Below are positions 45,987 to 55,476 of a stretch of DNA of 64,000 nt, in pieces (position 1 is the first letter of the stretch; every line of letters starts with the position of its first letter). Where the stretch lies: contig JAGANL010000002.1 in NCBI GenBank assembly GCA_017624235.1, positions 124,001 to 188,000 on the forward strand, written 5' to 3'. Under the pieces are notes generated by a model that had not been told where the DNA came from, ran no database searches, and saw nothing but the letters and a program-made list of their open reading frames with translations. A program made the position numbers and the translations under genes. Source of the stretch: Lachnospiraceae bacterium. Its GTDB lineage: Bacteria > Bacillota > Clostridia > Lachnospirales > Lachnospiraceae.

Positions 45987-47099
45987 ATGAGTAAACGATT
46001 AGTACATACCCCGGAAGGTGTACGGGACATTTATGGTGAGGAATATGCCGGAAAGCTAAAGGCAGAAGAGCTTGTTCACAATAAATTTGCAGAGTACGGT
46101 TATCAGGATATTCAGACACCGACCTTTGAATTTTTTGATGTATTTTCCAAAGAGATTGGAACAACGCCGTCCAAGGAGCTGTATAAATTTTTTGATAAGG
46201 AAGGAAATACACTGGTTCTGCGGCCGGATTTTACCCCGTCCATGGCAAGATGCGCAGCCAAATATTTTATGGACGAGGATACGGAAATCCGCTTTTGCTA
46301 TCTGGGAAACACCTTTACAAATACCTCAAACCTACAGGGAAAGCTCAAGGAAGTGACTCAGATGGGCGTGGAGCTGATTGGGAATCCCAGCGTGGAAGCG
46401 GATGCGGAACTGATCAGTCTGTTAGTGGAAGCGCTGTTAAATACAGGCTTGAAGGAATTTCAGATCAGTATCGGCGAGGTAGAATATTTTAAAGGACTCT
46501 GTCAGGCGGCAGGCCTGGATGAGGAAACAGAGTCAGAACTTCGGGAATATATTTCCAATAAGAATTACTTTGGTGCGGAAAGCCTTTTGCTGGAAAAGGA
46601 AATTCCGGAGGAATACAGCAGTGTCCTTCTGAAGCTGACGGAGCTGTTTGGAGGCGTAGAGTCTTTGAAGGAGGCCGGAGCTCTTGTGAAAAACGAGCGC
46701 TCCCAGCAGGCGGTAAGGCGCCTGGAAGAGCTTTATGACGTGCTTTGCCAATACGGTGTGGAGCAGTATGTTTCCTTTGACCTTGGCATGCTAAGCAAGT
46801 ATAATTATTATACAGGTGTGATTTTTAAGGCTTATACGTATGGGGTCGGAGATGCCATTGCAAAGGGCGGACGCTATGACAGCCTGTTGTCTCATTTTGG
46901 CAAAGACGCTCCGGCTATCGGGTTTATGATTATTGTAGATGATCTGCTGTCTGCCATTTCCAGACAGGGAATCCGGCTTCCTGCCGCAGAGGAGCTTTTC
47001 GTCATGACCTATACAAAGGAAAACTTTGCAGAGGTCTTACAAAAGGCCAGAGAGCTTCGAAGGAGCGGAAGAAAAGTGGAAATGAGGTTGGAAGCATGA
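45987..47099 (+). CDS. hisZ: ATP phosphoribosyltransferase regulatory subunit HisZ
   Basis: 370 residues. Class II aminoacyl-tRNA-synthetase-like fold related to HisRS: VHTPEGVRDIYGEE, VLRPDFTPSMAR, and YYTGVIFKAYTYGVGDAIAKGGRYD. It lacks the C-terminal anticodon-binding domain of a true HisRS. With the short HisG it forms the octameric first enzyme of histidine synthesis and carries its regulation. It overlaps hisG by four bases (ATGA). Confidence 0.94.
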   Translation: MSKRLVHTPEGVRDIYGEEYAGKLKAEELVHNKFAEYGYQDIQTPTFEFFDVFSKEIGTTPSKELYKFFDKEGNTLVLRPDFTPSMARCAAKYFMDEDTEIRFCYLGNTFTNTSNLQGKLKEVTQMGVELIGNPSVEADAELISLLVEALLNTGLKEFQISIGEVEYFKGLCQAAGLDEETESELREYISNKNYFGAESLLLEKEIPEEYSSVLLKLTELFGGVESLKEAGALVKNERSQQAVRRLEELYDVLCQYGVEQYVSFDLGMLSKYNYYTGVIFKAYTYGVGDAIAKGGRYDSLLSHFGKDAPAIGFMIIVDDLLSAISRQGIRLPAAEELFVMTYTKENFAEVLQKARELRRSGRKVEMRLEA

Positions 47100-47761
47100 G
47101 TGAAGACAGAAAATACATAACATTTGCCCTCGGAAAAGGAAGGCTTGCAAAAAAGACGTTGGAGCTTTTGGAAGAAATCGGCATCACCTGTGAAGAGATG
47201 AAGGATAAGAATACCAGAAAGCTGATTTTTGTTAATGAAGAACTGAAACTGAAGTTCTTTCTGGCAAAGGGGCCGGATGTACCGACCTATGTAGAATATG
47301 GCGCTGCGGATATCGGAGTTGTGGGAAGCGATACCATTTTAGAAGAGGGACGCCGTGTCTATGAGGTACTGGATCTGGGCTTTGGCAAGTGCCGGATGTG
47401 TGTATGCGGGCCGGCAAGCGCCAGAGAGCTGCTGCAGCATCATGAGATGATTCGTGTGGCAAGCAAATATCCGAATATCGCAAAGGATTATTTCTATAAT
47501 AAGAAGCACCAGACCGTGGATATCATCAAGCTGAATGGATCGGTAGAACTGGGGCCGATCGTGGGGCTGGCCGATGTCATTGTTGATATTGTGGAGACCG
47601 GATCTACACTGCGTGAAAACGGATTGGAGGTACTGGAAGAAATCTGTCCTCTTTCCGCACGTATGATTGTCAACCAGGTCAGCATGAAGATGGAAGCAGG
47701 GCGTATCAAGGAATTGATTACCAAAATCCGCGGTAAGATGATGGAGTGCGAGACTCATTAA
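47096..47761 (+). CDS. hisG: ATP phosphoribosyltransferase catalytic subunit, short form
   Basis: First committed step of histidine synthesis: PRPP plus ATP to phosphoribosyl-ATP. 221 residues, the HisG-short length without the C-terminal regulatory domain; it therefore depends on HisZ encoded just upstream. Signatures: FALGKGRLAKKTLELLEE, GAADIGVVGSDTI, and the PRPP loop VDIVETGSTLRENGL. Confidence 0.95.
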   Translation: MSEDRKYITFALGKGRLAKKTLELLEEIGITCEEMKDKNTRKLIFVNEELKLKFFLAKGPDVPTYVEYGAADIGVVGSDTILEEGRRVYEVLDLGFGKCRMCVCGPASARELLQHHEMIRVASKYPNIAKDYFYNKKHQTVDIIKLNGSVELGPIVGLADVIVDIVETGSTLRENGLEVLEEICPLSARMIVNQVSMKMEAGRIKELITKIRGKMMECETH

Positions 47762-47813
47762 AGGGCATCCGGAACATGCTGTTTGTACGGGATAGAAAGG
47801 CAGGTAGAGCATT

Positions 47814-48005
47814 ATGGAAAACAAAGAGGTAAAGGAACAGGATCTGGAAAACGTATTGGAAATTTTGGAAAATTTTGGAAAATCAGAGACCAGCCGTCTG
47901 AAGCTGGAGGTTTCTCTGGAGCAGAATGATGGCACGGCCAAAAAGCAGTATCATTTGGGAAGATGTGATGTCGGAAGTCCATGGGCGAAGGGAACCTGCA
48001 TTTAA
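47814..48005 (+). CDS. Small protein between hisG and hisD, 63 residues
   Basis: Not recognised as a named family. 63 residues: an acidic helical N-terminus (MENKEVKEQDLENVLEILEN), a Ser/Thr/Arg segment, then a distinctive C-terminus, QYHLGRCDVGSPWAKGTCI, with two Cys. ATG is preceded by GCAGGTAGAG. It lies 52 bases after hisG and ends 29 bases before the hisD start used here. It has no run of His codons and so does not look like an attenuation leader peptide. It may be a small accessory of histidine synthesis (inference). Confidence 0.6.
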   Translation: MENKEVKEQDLENVLEILENFGKSETSRLKLEVSLEQNDGTAKKQYHLGRCDVGSPWAKGTCI

Positions 48006-48034
48006 AATCAGACAGAGCGGAAAGGAAGACGGGT

Positions 48035-49324
48035 ATGAGAACCGTAGTATTGACAGAGGAAACCAGAAAGAATTTACTGGAAGAGCTTTTGAAAAGAAGT
48101 CCGAATCAGTACGGACAGTATGAAAGCACAGTGGCTGAGATTATTGCAGCCGTGCGTGAGAAAAGGGACGAGGCCATTTTTGCCTATACGGAGCAGTTTG
48201 ATCATTGCAGGATCAGTGCAGATACCATACGTGTGACAAAAGAAGAAATCGAAGAAGCCTATACACAGGTGGATGCAGAGTTTGTAGAGGTAATGAAGCG
48301 TTCCAGAGAGAACATCCGGGTCTATCATGAGAAGCAGCTTAGAAACAGCTGGTTTGATGCCAAAGAGGACGGAACGATTCTGGGACAGAAGATTACGCCG
48401 ATTGAAAAGGTCGGAGTCTACGTTCCGGGAGGAAAAGCGGCTTACCCTTCCTCCGTTATGATGAATGTCATTCCTGCCAGGGTAGCCGGAGTAAGCAGAA
48501 TCGTCATGACCACACCGCCTGGGCGGGACGGCAGAATCAATCCGGGTACGTTGGTAGCTGCTGATATTGCAGGTGTGGATGAAATCTACAAGACCGGCGG
48601 TGCACAGGCGATTGCAGCGCTTGCTTTTGGAACTCAAAGTATTCCAAAGGTGGATAAGATTGTAGGTCCGGGAAATATTTTTGTGGCGCTGGCTAAGAAA
48701 GCGGTTTACGGACATGTCAGCATTGATTCCATAGCAGGTCCCAGTGAGATACTGGTGCTGGCGGATGAAACGGCCAATCCACGTTATGTGGCGGCAGATC
48801 TCTTATCTCAGGCGGAGCATGATGAACTGGCATCGGCCATCCTGATTACTACGAGCAGGGAGCTTGCGGAGAAAGTATCTGCGGAAATTGACGGATTTTT
48901 ACAGGAGCTGTCCAGAGCGGATATTATTCGTAAGTCTCTGGAGAATTATGGATACATATTGATTGCAGAGAATCTGGAGGAAGCCATTGAATGTGCCAAT
49001 GAAGTGGCATCTGAGCATATGGAGATTCTGACCAGAGACCCGTTTGCCGTGATGACAAAGATTAAGAATGCGGGAGCGATTTTCCTGGGAGAGTATTCCT
49101 CTGAGCCGTTGGGCGATTATTATGCCGGCCCCAATCATGTGCTGCCGACCAATGGAACGGCACGTTTCTTCTCTCCTCTGAATGTGGATGATTTCTGCAA
49201 GAAATCCAGTATCATATCCTATTCCAGAGAGGCTCTGGAGCGTGCACATGAGGATATTGAGCTGTTTGCAAAGAAGGAAGGTCTGACGGCACATGCCAAT
49301 TCCATACATGTGCGGTTTGAATAA
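48035..49324 (+). CDS. hisD: Histidinol dehydrogenase
   Basis: Zinc- and NAD-dependent, last two steps of histidine synthesis. 429 residues, the usual length. Conserved segments: EKVGVYVPGGKAAYPSSV, GPGNIFVALAKK, IAGPSEILVLADE, QAEHDELASAIL (metal/catalytic His), and PLGDYYAGPNHVLPTNGTARF. The start is ATG 48035 with AAAGGA eight bases upstream; the frame is open to 47981 but that overlaps the small ORF and has no similarity. Confidence 0.96.
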   Translation: MRTVVLTEETRKNLLEELLKRSPNQYGQYESTVAEIIAAVREKRDEAIFAYTEQFDHCRISADTIRVTKEEIEEAYTQVDAEFVEVMKRSRENIRVYHEKQLRNSWFDAKEDGTILGQKITPIEKVGVYVPGGKAAYPSSVMMNVIPARVAGVSRIVMTTPPGRDGRINPGTLVAADIAGVDEIYKTGGAQAIAALAFGTQSIPKVDKIVGPGNIFVALAKKAVYGHVSIDSIAGPSEILVLADETANPRYVAADLLSQAEHDELASAILITTSRELAEKVSAEIDGFLQELSRADIIRKSLENYGYILIAENLEEAIECANEVASEHMEILTRDPFAVMTKIKNAGAIFLGEYSSEPLGDYYAGPNHVLPTNGTARFFSPLNVDDFCKKSSIISYSREALERAHEDIELFAKKEGLTAHANSIHVRFE

Positions 49325-49348
49325 GCCGGAAAGGAAAGGATAGCAGGT

Positions 49349-49936
49349 ATGGCAAGGAGCAGAACAATCGAGCGAAAGACGAAGGAAACGGATATTCATG
49401 TCATCTTAAATCTGGATGGAACCGGAAAAAGTGAGATACAGTCCGGTATCGGTTTTTTGGATCATATGCTGGAAGGGTTTGCAAAGCACGGATTTTTTGA
49501 TCTGAAATTAAGCTGCAAGGGCGATTTGCAGGTAGACGGACATCATACGGTGGAGGACTGCGGAATCGTGCTCGGAACGGCGATTAAGGAAGCGCTGGGC
49601 GATAAGAAGGGCATTAAACGGTATGGCTATTTCATACTGCCGATGGACGATGCACTGGCGCTTTGTGCTGTAGATTTGTGCGGCAGGCCGTATTTTGATT
49701 ATCAGTGCAGCTTTGAAGCGGAAAGGATCGGAGAGCTGGATACAGAGCTGATTCGGGAATTTTTCTATGCAGTCTCTTATTCTGCAGGAATGAATCTTCA
49801 TATCCGTATGTTAGCAGGAGTCAATGCGCATCATATGGCCGAGGCAATGTTCAAGGCCTTTGCAAAGGCACTGGATCAGGCGGTTTCAAGGGATGAGAGG
49901 ATTACCGATGTATTAAGTACGAAAGGAAGTCTGTAA
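49349..49936 (+). CDS. hisB: Imidazoleglycerol-phosphate dehydratase
   Basis: 195 residues, the monofunctional form. Manganese-binding His/Glu segments: [28 protein letters not shown], and [17 protein letters not shown]. There is no fused histidinol phosphatase. ATG follows GAAAGGATAGC. It precedes the HisF-like/HisIE fusion by 16 bases. Confidence 0.96.
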   Translation: MARSRTIERKTKETDIHVILNLDGTGKSEIQSGIGFLDHMLEGFAKHGFFDLKLSCKGDLQVDGHHTVEDCGIVLGTAIKEALGDKKGIKRYGYFILPMDDALALCAVDLCGRPYFDYQCSFEAERIGELDTELIREFFYAVSYSAGMNLHIRMLAGVNAHHMAEAMFKAFAKALDQAVSRDERITDVLSTKGSL

Positions 49937-49952
49937 AGGACGGAAAAGAACA

Positions 49953-51257
49953 ATGGAACAGAATTTTAAGAAGTTTATTCCCTGTATTTATCTGTATCAG
50001 GGAAATGCAGTAAAATGTTTTGAAGATCGCACGGTAGTCAGCATGAATGCACCAGAGCTGGCAAAATATTACAGTGACAACAATGCGGATGAGATTTTAG
50101 TGTTCGATCTTTCCAACGGAGATAAGGAGCATGAGGAAAATCTGGATGTGGTCAAAGCTATCTGTGCGGCAGTGGATGTTCCCGTCATTGGAGCGGGTAA
50201 TGTACATCGCATGGAGGATATCAAAAAGCTTCTGTATGCAGGCTGTAAAAAGGCGGCTTTGAATTATTCCAAGCCGGGGAATGTGGAGATTACGGAAGAG
50301 GTTTCCTTAAAATTCGGTCAGGAAAAGATCGTAGCCTGCATCACGAACCGCAGTGAGATTACGGAGAATGCGGCATTGCTGAAGCAGTATGTATCGGAGC
50401 TGATTCTGGTACAGCCCTTTGCCAACGCAGAGAATGCAAAAGCCTGTCTGGAAGCGACCAACCTTCCGGTATTGTTATGTATGAAGGACATTTCGCTGGA
50501 AAAGATACTCGGTGTCATCGGTATGGACGGTGTAAGCGGCATCAGCGGTGAAGTAGTGAATGAAAATGCGAAAGAAATTCAGGCTTTGAAAACGCTGTGT
50601 GCCGGAGCAGGCATTGCAGTCAATACCTTTGAAGCTTCGATTTCCTGGTCAGAGTTTAAGAAAAACAGCGACGGAATGGTGCCGGTAGTGGTTCAGGATT
50701 ATAAGACCGATGAGGTGCTTATGGTGGCATACATGAATGAGGAAGCCTACGAAAGTACCTTAAAGACCGGTAAGATGACCTATTACAGCAGAAGCAGACA
50801 GGAGCTTTGGTTAAAGGGTGAGACGAGCGGACATTTTCAGTATGTGCGTTCCCTGACGGCGGATTGTGATCTGGATACCATCCTTGCCAAGGTATCCCAG
50901 GTAGGAGCGGCGTGCCATACCGGAAATTACAGCTGCTTTTTTAACAAGATCATGGAAAAGGAAAGCGACCGGAGCGAGAATCCTCTGAAGGTATTTGAAG
51001 ATGTGATGGGAGTGATCAAGGACAGAAAGGTACATCCGAAGGAAGGCTCCTATACCAATTACCTGTTCGATAAAGGAATTGATAAGATTTTGAAGAAGCT
51101 CGGGGAAGAGGCAACGGAGATTGTCATTGCAGCCAAAAATCCCAATCCGAATGAGATTAAATATGAAATTTCAGATTTCCTGTACCATATGATGGTTCTG
51201 ATGGTGGAAAAGGGCGTCAGTTGGGAGGAGATTACGACAGAGCTGGCAAACCGTTAA
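49953..51257 (+). CDS. hisIE: HisF-like (pseudoenzyme) / HisI / HisE fusion protein
   Basis: 434 residues, three parts. Residues about 5-225 are a HisF/HisA-type barrel ([46 protein letters not shown]). HisI spans about 226-335, with [12 protein letters not shown] and Cys/Asp metal sites DCDLDTIL and [11 protein letters not shown]. HisE spans about 343-434, with [14 protein letters not shown] and EISDFLYH. HisI and HisE look active: phosphoribosyl-AMP cyclohydrolase and phosphoribosyl-ATP pyrophosphatase. In the barrel both catalytic Asp of HisF/HisA are gone: Tyr13 where HisF has the PCLD Asp, and Thr131 in place of the second. It is last in the operon; real hisA, hisF and hisH are not in this window. 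Confidence 0.9.
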   Translation: MEQNFKKFIPCIYLYQGNAVKCFEDRTVVSMNAPELAKYYSDNNADEILVFDLSNGDKEHEENLDVVKAICAAVDVPVIGAGNVHRMEDIKKLLYAGCKKAALNYSKPGNVEITEEVSLKFGQEKIVACITNRSEITENAALLKQYVSELILVQPFANAENAKACLEATNLPVLLCMKDISLEKILGVIGMDGVSGISGEVVNENAKEIQALKTLCAGAGIAVNTFEASISWSEFKKNSDGMVPVVVQDYKTDEVLMVAYMNEEAYESTLKTGKMTYYSRSRQELWLKGETSGHFQYVRSLTADCDLDTILAKVSQVGAACHTGNYSCFFNKIMEKESDRSENPLKVFEDVMGVIKDRKVHPKEGSYTNYLFDKGIDKILKKLGEEATEIVIAAKNPNPNEIKYEISDFLYHMMVLMVEKGVSWEEITTELANR

Positions 51258-51291
51258 AAGGATACCATTTTTTTCCTGTCATAAATTGTCT

Positions 51292-51320
51292 AAAAAGGTG
51301 GAATTTTTCCACCTTTTTTA
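51292..51320 (+). terminator. Terminator of the his operon
   Basis: AAAAAGGTGGAA (51292-51303) pairs with TTCCACCTTTTTT (51307-51319), with a minimal three-base loop. The T-run is part of the stem. Confidence 0.8.
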
Positions 51321-51369
51321 TTATAATGGAACATACATGACAGAAATATGAAGGAGAAAAGTTTAGAGA

Positions 51370-53061
51370 ATGAAGTACGGATGGATAAGAGGGATGAAGC
51401 GTATTCTGGCGGTTTCATTGGCTGTGGCGATGACCTTCGTGGCAGTACCGCCTGTGGAGACGGAGGCAATTGGTGCAGAGAGTGCGATTGCGGTGGGAAT
51501 TGATGTATCGAAGTATCAGGGAAATGTGAACTGGGGAGCCGTGGCAGCTCAGGGAATTACCTTTTCCTTTGTGAAGGTAGGAAGTGCCAAAAGCGGACTG
51601 GACCCCTATTTTGATGCCAATATGAGAGGCTCTACTGCAGCGGGGCTGCGTACGGGAGTCTACATTTATTCGTATGCGACCAGTGTAGAGGCTGCCGTTG
51701 CAGAGGCAAACTGGGTATTAAGCGTCATTGATCCTTATCCGGTGTCTTTTCCGGTGGTATTTGACATCGAGGATGCCATACATAAAAACCTTGACCCGGG
51801 AACCCTGTCTCTTATGAGCAACGCATTTTGTATGGTTATTGAAGAGGCTGGATATTATCCGATGGTATATTCCGGTCGGAATTTCTTTCGTGACCGTCTG
51901 CCGGGAGTAGTCTATGATAGATGGGTTGCACAGTATAACAGCTCTTTGGAATATGATGGAGCAAGCATCTGGCAGGCAACCTCCAAAGGCGCACTGGCAG
52001 GTATAAACGGCAATGTGGATATGAACTATCTGTTCAAGGATTATTCCGGGCTGATTATTCCTTACGGATGGCTTCCGAGAAAGGGCAGCTATTATTTTTA
52101 TGAAAACTGGAAATTGAAAAAGGGATGGATTGATTATAACGGAGCCAAATATTATTCCGATCCTTCGGGGCGCATGGTGACCGGATGGCAGAAGCTGGAT
52201 GAAGGCGGTGTCCGCTATTTCAGACCGGATGGAATCATGTCGGTAGGCTTCAATAATATTGCCGAGAAATATTATTACTTTGACCCGAATGGCTATATGC
52301 AGACCGGAATGCAGGATATCGGCGGATTTAAGTTCCTCTTTGGAGCCGATGGTGTGATGCACACCGGCTGGCATAATGACGGTGCACATATCCGCTATTT
52401 TATGGCAAATGGTGCAATGGCAACCAGCCTGCAGAAAATCGGAGACGCATACTATTATTTTGATGCAGACGGCTATATGCAGACCGGATTTACGCCTATT
52501 AACGGCTACACCTTCTATTTTGATGCAACGGGTGTATTGCAGAAGGGGTGGATTTCAGACGGAACCTACCGGTACTATTTCAATCCGGCAAACGGCGCTA
52601 TGACAACCGGTATTGCCAATATTGACGGACAGATTTATTCCTTCGACGAAAAGGGACATATGCAGACCGGATTTATTGCTGTAAACGGACAGACCTTCTA
52701 CTTCTCACCTGCGGATGGTACTCTGCAGAAGGGCTGGCTGACCGTTGGATCGAATCGCTATTACCTGACTGCAAACGGAGCAATGGCAACCAACTGGCAG
52801 TTAATTGATGGAAGCTACTATCATTTCGACCAAAAGAGCGGTGTGATGACGACTTATAACTGGGTGGATGCCGGAAACGGACAGAAGTTCTTCGTAGGTC
52901 TGGATGGACGGATGATGACAGGCTGGCAGCAAATCGGAGGAAGTGTTTATTATTTCGGTGAGAATGGATTGTTGGTGACCAATACACAGATGGTGGTAAA
53001 TGGTGTACTGTATCAGCTGGATGCAACAGGAGCGGCAACAGCGCTTGGGGCAGTACAATAA
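51370..53061 (+). CDS. Secreted GH25 lysozyme with cell-wall-binding repeats
   Basis: 563 residues. Signal peptide (about 1-36, RILAVSLAVAMTFVAV). GH25 muramidase domain (about 40-230) with catalytic D45 (GIDVSKYQG) and D132-x-E134 (VVFDIED). From about 240 to the end there are about 14 repeats of roughly 20 residues of the pattern YYFDxxGYMQTGxxxI/W (choline- or wall-carbohydrate-binding type). It cleaves peptidoglycan outside the cell. ATG 51370 has AAGGAG 13 bases upstream; ATG 51394 is an alternative start. Confidence 0.93.
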   Translation: MKYGWIRGMKRILAVSLAVAMTFVAVPPVETEAIGAESAIAVGIDVSKYQGNVNWGAVAAQGITFSFVKVGSAKSGLDPYFDANMRGSTAAGLRTGVYIYSYATSVEAAVAEANWVLSVIDPYPVSFPVVFDIEDAIHKNLDPGTLSLMSNAFCMVIEEAGYYPMVYSGRNFFRDRLPGVVYDRWVAQYNSSLEYDGASIWQATSKGALAGINGNVDMNYLFKDYSGLIIPYGWLPRKGSYYFYENWKLKKGWIDYNGAKYYSDPSGRMVTGWQKLDEGGVRYFRPDGIMSVGFNNIAEKYYYFDPNGYMQTGMQDIGGFKFLFGADGVMHTGWHNDGAHIRYFMANGAMATSLQKIGDAYYYFDADGYMQTGFTPINGYTFYFDATGVLQKGWISDGTYRYYFNPANGAMTTGIANIDGQIYSFDEKGHMQTGFIAVNGQTFYFSPADGTLQKGWLTVGSNRYYLTANGAMATNWQLIDGSYYHFDQKSGVMTTYNWVDAGNGQKFFVGLDGRMMTGWQQIGGSVYYFGENGLLVTNTQMVVNGVLYQLDATGAATALGAVQ

Positions 53062-53073
53062 ATGGGTGAGGTT

Positions 53074-53109
53074 AGACCCGGGACAGAGCAAACAGACTGT
53101 CTCGGGTCT
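53074..53109 (+). terminator. Hairpin after the lysozyme gene
   Basis: AGACCCGGGACA pairs with TGTCTCGGGTCT over 12 bases with one G-T pair. The T content after it is modest, so it is a probable but not certain terminator. Confidence 0.5.
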
Positions 53110-53209
53110 GCCTGTTTACATGGGACTTTTTCAAACGTATTTTCTGACAGGACATTTCATACAATAAAATATAAGAAGATAGAGGGATACCTTGGAGAAA
53201 GGAATCGAT

Positions 53210-53587
53210 ATGGGAACTATTCCGACCGAAAGGAAACTGGAGCTGATTCGCAGGATGCGGAATGAAAGTCAAAACAATCGTATCAAAATGAGTGGAAGAG
53301 AACGTATCCTGTATAACGGGTCAGATTATGTTGACGGGGCCTGTGACCTGCCGGGGCATGAAAAAGCAACCGACCTGCCAGACTATACGGTATCAGGAAC
53401 ATGGAAGTTCAGAGTGTTTGCAGCCGTGTTGCTGTTTGCAGCCTTTGTTGCGTGGGATAATGGCTATTATCCGATGCTGCCGGAAAATACCGGGCAACTG
53501 TACCATATCATCGGAGAGGATATGTTTTCCTCAAATTTATTTGCTTTTATGGCGGATTTCCCTTATACTTTAGAAATGAATGAATGA
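53210..53587 (+). CDS. Single-span membrane protein of unknown function
   Basis: Not recognised. 125 residues from ATG 53210 (AAAGGA six bases upstream; TTG 53192 rejected). A charged cytoplasmic N-terminus (TERKLELIRRMRNESQNN) resembles N-termini of stage-type membrane proteins. One membrane helix lies at about 71-88 (FRVFAAVLLFAAFVAWDN), followed by a short outer C-terminal segment. Its stop codon overlaps the ATG at 53584 of the next frame. The role is unknown. Confidence 0.7.
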   Translation: MGTIPTERKLELIRRMRNESQNNRIKMSGRERILYNGSDYVDGACDLPGHEKATDLPDYTVSGTWKFRVFAAVLLFAAFVAWDNGYYPMLPENTGQLYHIIGEDMFSSNLFAFMADFPYTLEMNE

Positions 53588-53607
53588 GGAACGAAAAGGA
53601 CGAGAAC

Positions 53608-55476
53608 ATGAGAAAATTAGCATTACGTGATGAAATTCTGCTTCAGGTAGATAAGCCGGCACGCTATATTGGAAATGAAGTAAACAGCGTTATGAAACAG
53701 AAGGAAGAGGTAAAAGTACGATTCTGTATGTGTTTTCCGGATGTATATGAGATTGGTATGTCCCATCTGGGTATTCAGATTTTATACGATATGCTGAATC
53801 AATGGGATGATGTGTGGTGCGAACGTGTTTATTCACCATGGACGGATCTGGATGCCATTATGCGGAAGGAAAATATTCCGCTGTTTGCGCTGGAATCACA
53901 GGAACCGGTAAAAGAGTTCGACTTTTTGGGCATTACCATACAGTATGAGATGTGCTATACCAATATTCTGCAGATTCTGGATCTGTCGAATATACCGCTT
54001 TGCGCTGCTGAGAGAACGGAGGAAGACCCAATCGTGATTGGAGGCGGCCCGTGTACCTATAATCCGGAACCGATTGCGGAGTTTTTTGATCTGTTTTATA
54101 TCGGAGAGGGCGAGACGCAGTATCGTCCGCTTCTGGATCTGTATGAAAAACACAAGGAGCTTGGGACAAGCAGGCGCGATTTCCTGATGGAAGCCGGAAA
54201 GCTGCCGGGAATTTATGCTCCGCAGTTTTATGAGCCTGTTTATAAAGAGGACGGGACGATTGCTTCTTTTTCACCCACGGTGGAAGGACTGCCGCAGACC
54301 ATTCAGAAGGAAATTGTCATGGATGTTACGGATACGTATTATCCGATGAAACCTGTGGTTCCGTTTATTAAGGTTACACAGGACAGAGTAGTACTGGAAA
54401 TTCAAAGGGGCTGTATCCGCGGCTGCCGTTTCTGCCAGGCCGGTCAGCTTTACCGTCCGGTTCGCGAGCGCGATGTAGAGGTATTGAAGAAATATGCAGT
54501 GGAAATGTTAAAGAATACGGGACATGAGGAAATTTCCTTAAGCTCCTTAAGCTCCAGTGATTATTCCGGGCTTGAGGAGCTGGTGAACTTCCTGATTGAG
54601 GAATGTAAGGAGCGTACGGTCAATATTTCTCTGCCGTCTTTACGTATTGATGCTTTTTCGTTGGATGTCATGAGTAAGGTACAGGATGTGAAGAAGAGCA
54701 GCCTGACCTTTGCACCGGAGGCGGGAAGCCAGCGTATGCGGGATGTCATCAATAAGGGTCTTACGGAGGAAGTGATTTTAAAGGGAGCCGAGGAGGCCTT
54801 TCGAGGAGGCTGGAGCAGGGTAAAGCTCTATTTTATGCTGGGTCTTCCGGGAGAAACCGAGGAGGATATCCGGGGAATCGCAGAGCTTTCCAATAAAATT
54901 GCAGCAGTTTACTATGAGACAGTGCCGAAGGAAAAACGAAACGGCAGATGTCAGATCGTGGCCAGCACCTCCTTCTTTATTCCGAAGCCCTTTACCCCGT
55001 TCCAGTGGGCAAAGCAGAATACAAAACAGGAATTTCTGGATAAGGCCTATCTGACCAAACAGTCAGTTATGGAGCAGTTGAATCAGAAGAGCATCAAGTA
55101 TAACTGGCATGAAGCGGATGCCAGTGTATTGGAGGGAGTTCTGGCACGCGGAGACAGAAGGCTTGCCATGGTATTGTTAAAGGTTTATGAAAAGGGATGT
55201 ATCTTTGATGCCTGGGGCGAATACTTCAACAATGATGCCTGGATGGAAGCTTTTGAGGAATGTCAGGTGGATATTGCATTTTATACGACAAGGGAACGTG
55301 GCCTGGACGAAATTTTTCCATGGGATTTCATCGATTGCGGCGTGACAAAGGAATTCCTGAAGCGGGAATGGCTGAAGTCACAGGAAGGAGTGGTATCTCC
55401 AAACTGCCGCATGCAGTGTCAGGGCTGTGGGGCAAATCGTTTTGGAGGCGGTGTATGTTATGAAAATAAGAATTAA
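53608..55476 (+). CDS. Radical SAM protein, TIGR03960 type, with B12-binding-like domain
   Basis: 622 residues from ATG 53608 (AAAAGGACGAG upstream; ATG 53584 is possible and would overlap the previous stop). N-terminal region VDKPARYIGNEVNSV, a cobalamin-like Rossmann module (about 40-180), and the radical SAM cluster RGCIRGCRFCQAGQ (CxxxCxxC). The C-terminus is Cys-rich (CRMQCQGCGANRF). The reaction is unknown. It overlaps a DUF2344 gene by 17 bases; the pair travels with RNase G and often with rplU in Clostridia. Confidence 0.9.
   Translation: MRKLALRDEILLQVDKPARYIGNEVNSVMKQKEEVKVRFCMCFPDVYEIGMSHLGIQILYDMLNQWDDVWCERVYSPWTDLDAIMRKENIPLFALESQEPVKEFDFLGITIQYEMCYTNILQILDLSNIPLCAAERTEEDPIVIGGGPCTYNPEPIAEFFDLFYIGEGETQYRPLLDLYEKHKELGTSRRDFLMEAGKLPGIYAPQFYEPVYKEDGTIASFSPTVEGLPQTIQKEIVMDVTDTYYPMKPVVPFIKVTQDRVVLEIQRGCIRGCRFCQAGQLYRPVRERDVEVLKKYAVEMLKNTGHEEISLSSLSSSDYSGLEELVNFLIEECKERTVNISLPSLRIDAFSLDVMSKVQDVKKSSLTFAPEAGSQRMRDVINKGLTEEVILKGAEEAFRGGWSRVKLYFMLGLPGETEEDIRGIAELSNKIAAVYYETVPKEKRNGRCQIVASTSFFIPKPFTPFQWAKQNTKQEFLDKAYLTKQSVMEQLNQKSIKYNWHEADASVLEGVLARGDRRLAMVLLKVYEKGCIFDAWGEYFNNDAWMEAFEECQVDIAFYTTRERGLDEIFPWDFIDCGVTKEFLKREWLKSQEGVVSPNCRMQCQGCGANRFGGGVCYENKN

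Noticed and set aside
47855-47885. Tandem GGAAAATTTT units between hisG and hisD
   Set aside because: Only two or three copies, within the small ORF; too short to call a regulatory repeat.
47981-48034. Upstream in-frame start for hisD
   Set aside because: It overlaps the small ORF, lacks a ribosome site and has no family similarity; ATG 48035 has both.
52080-53050. Recurrent similar DNA segments
   Set aside because: These are the protein-level wall-binding repeats of the GH25 lysozyme, not an independent DNA repeat.
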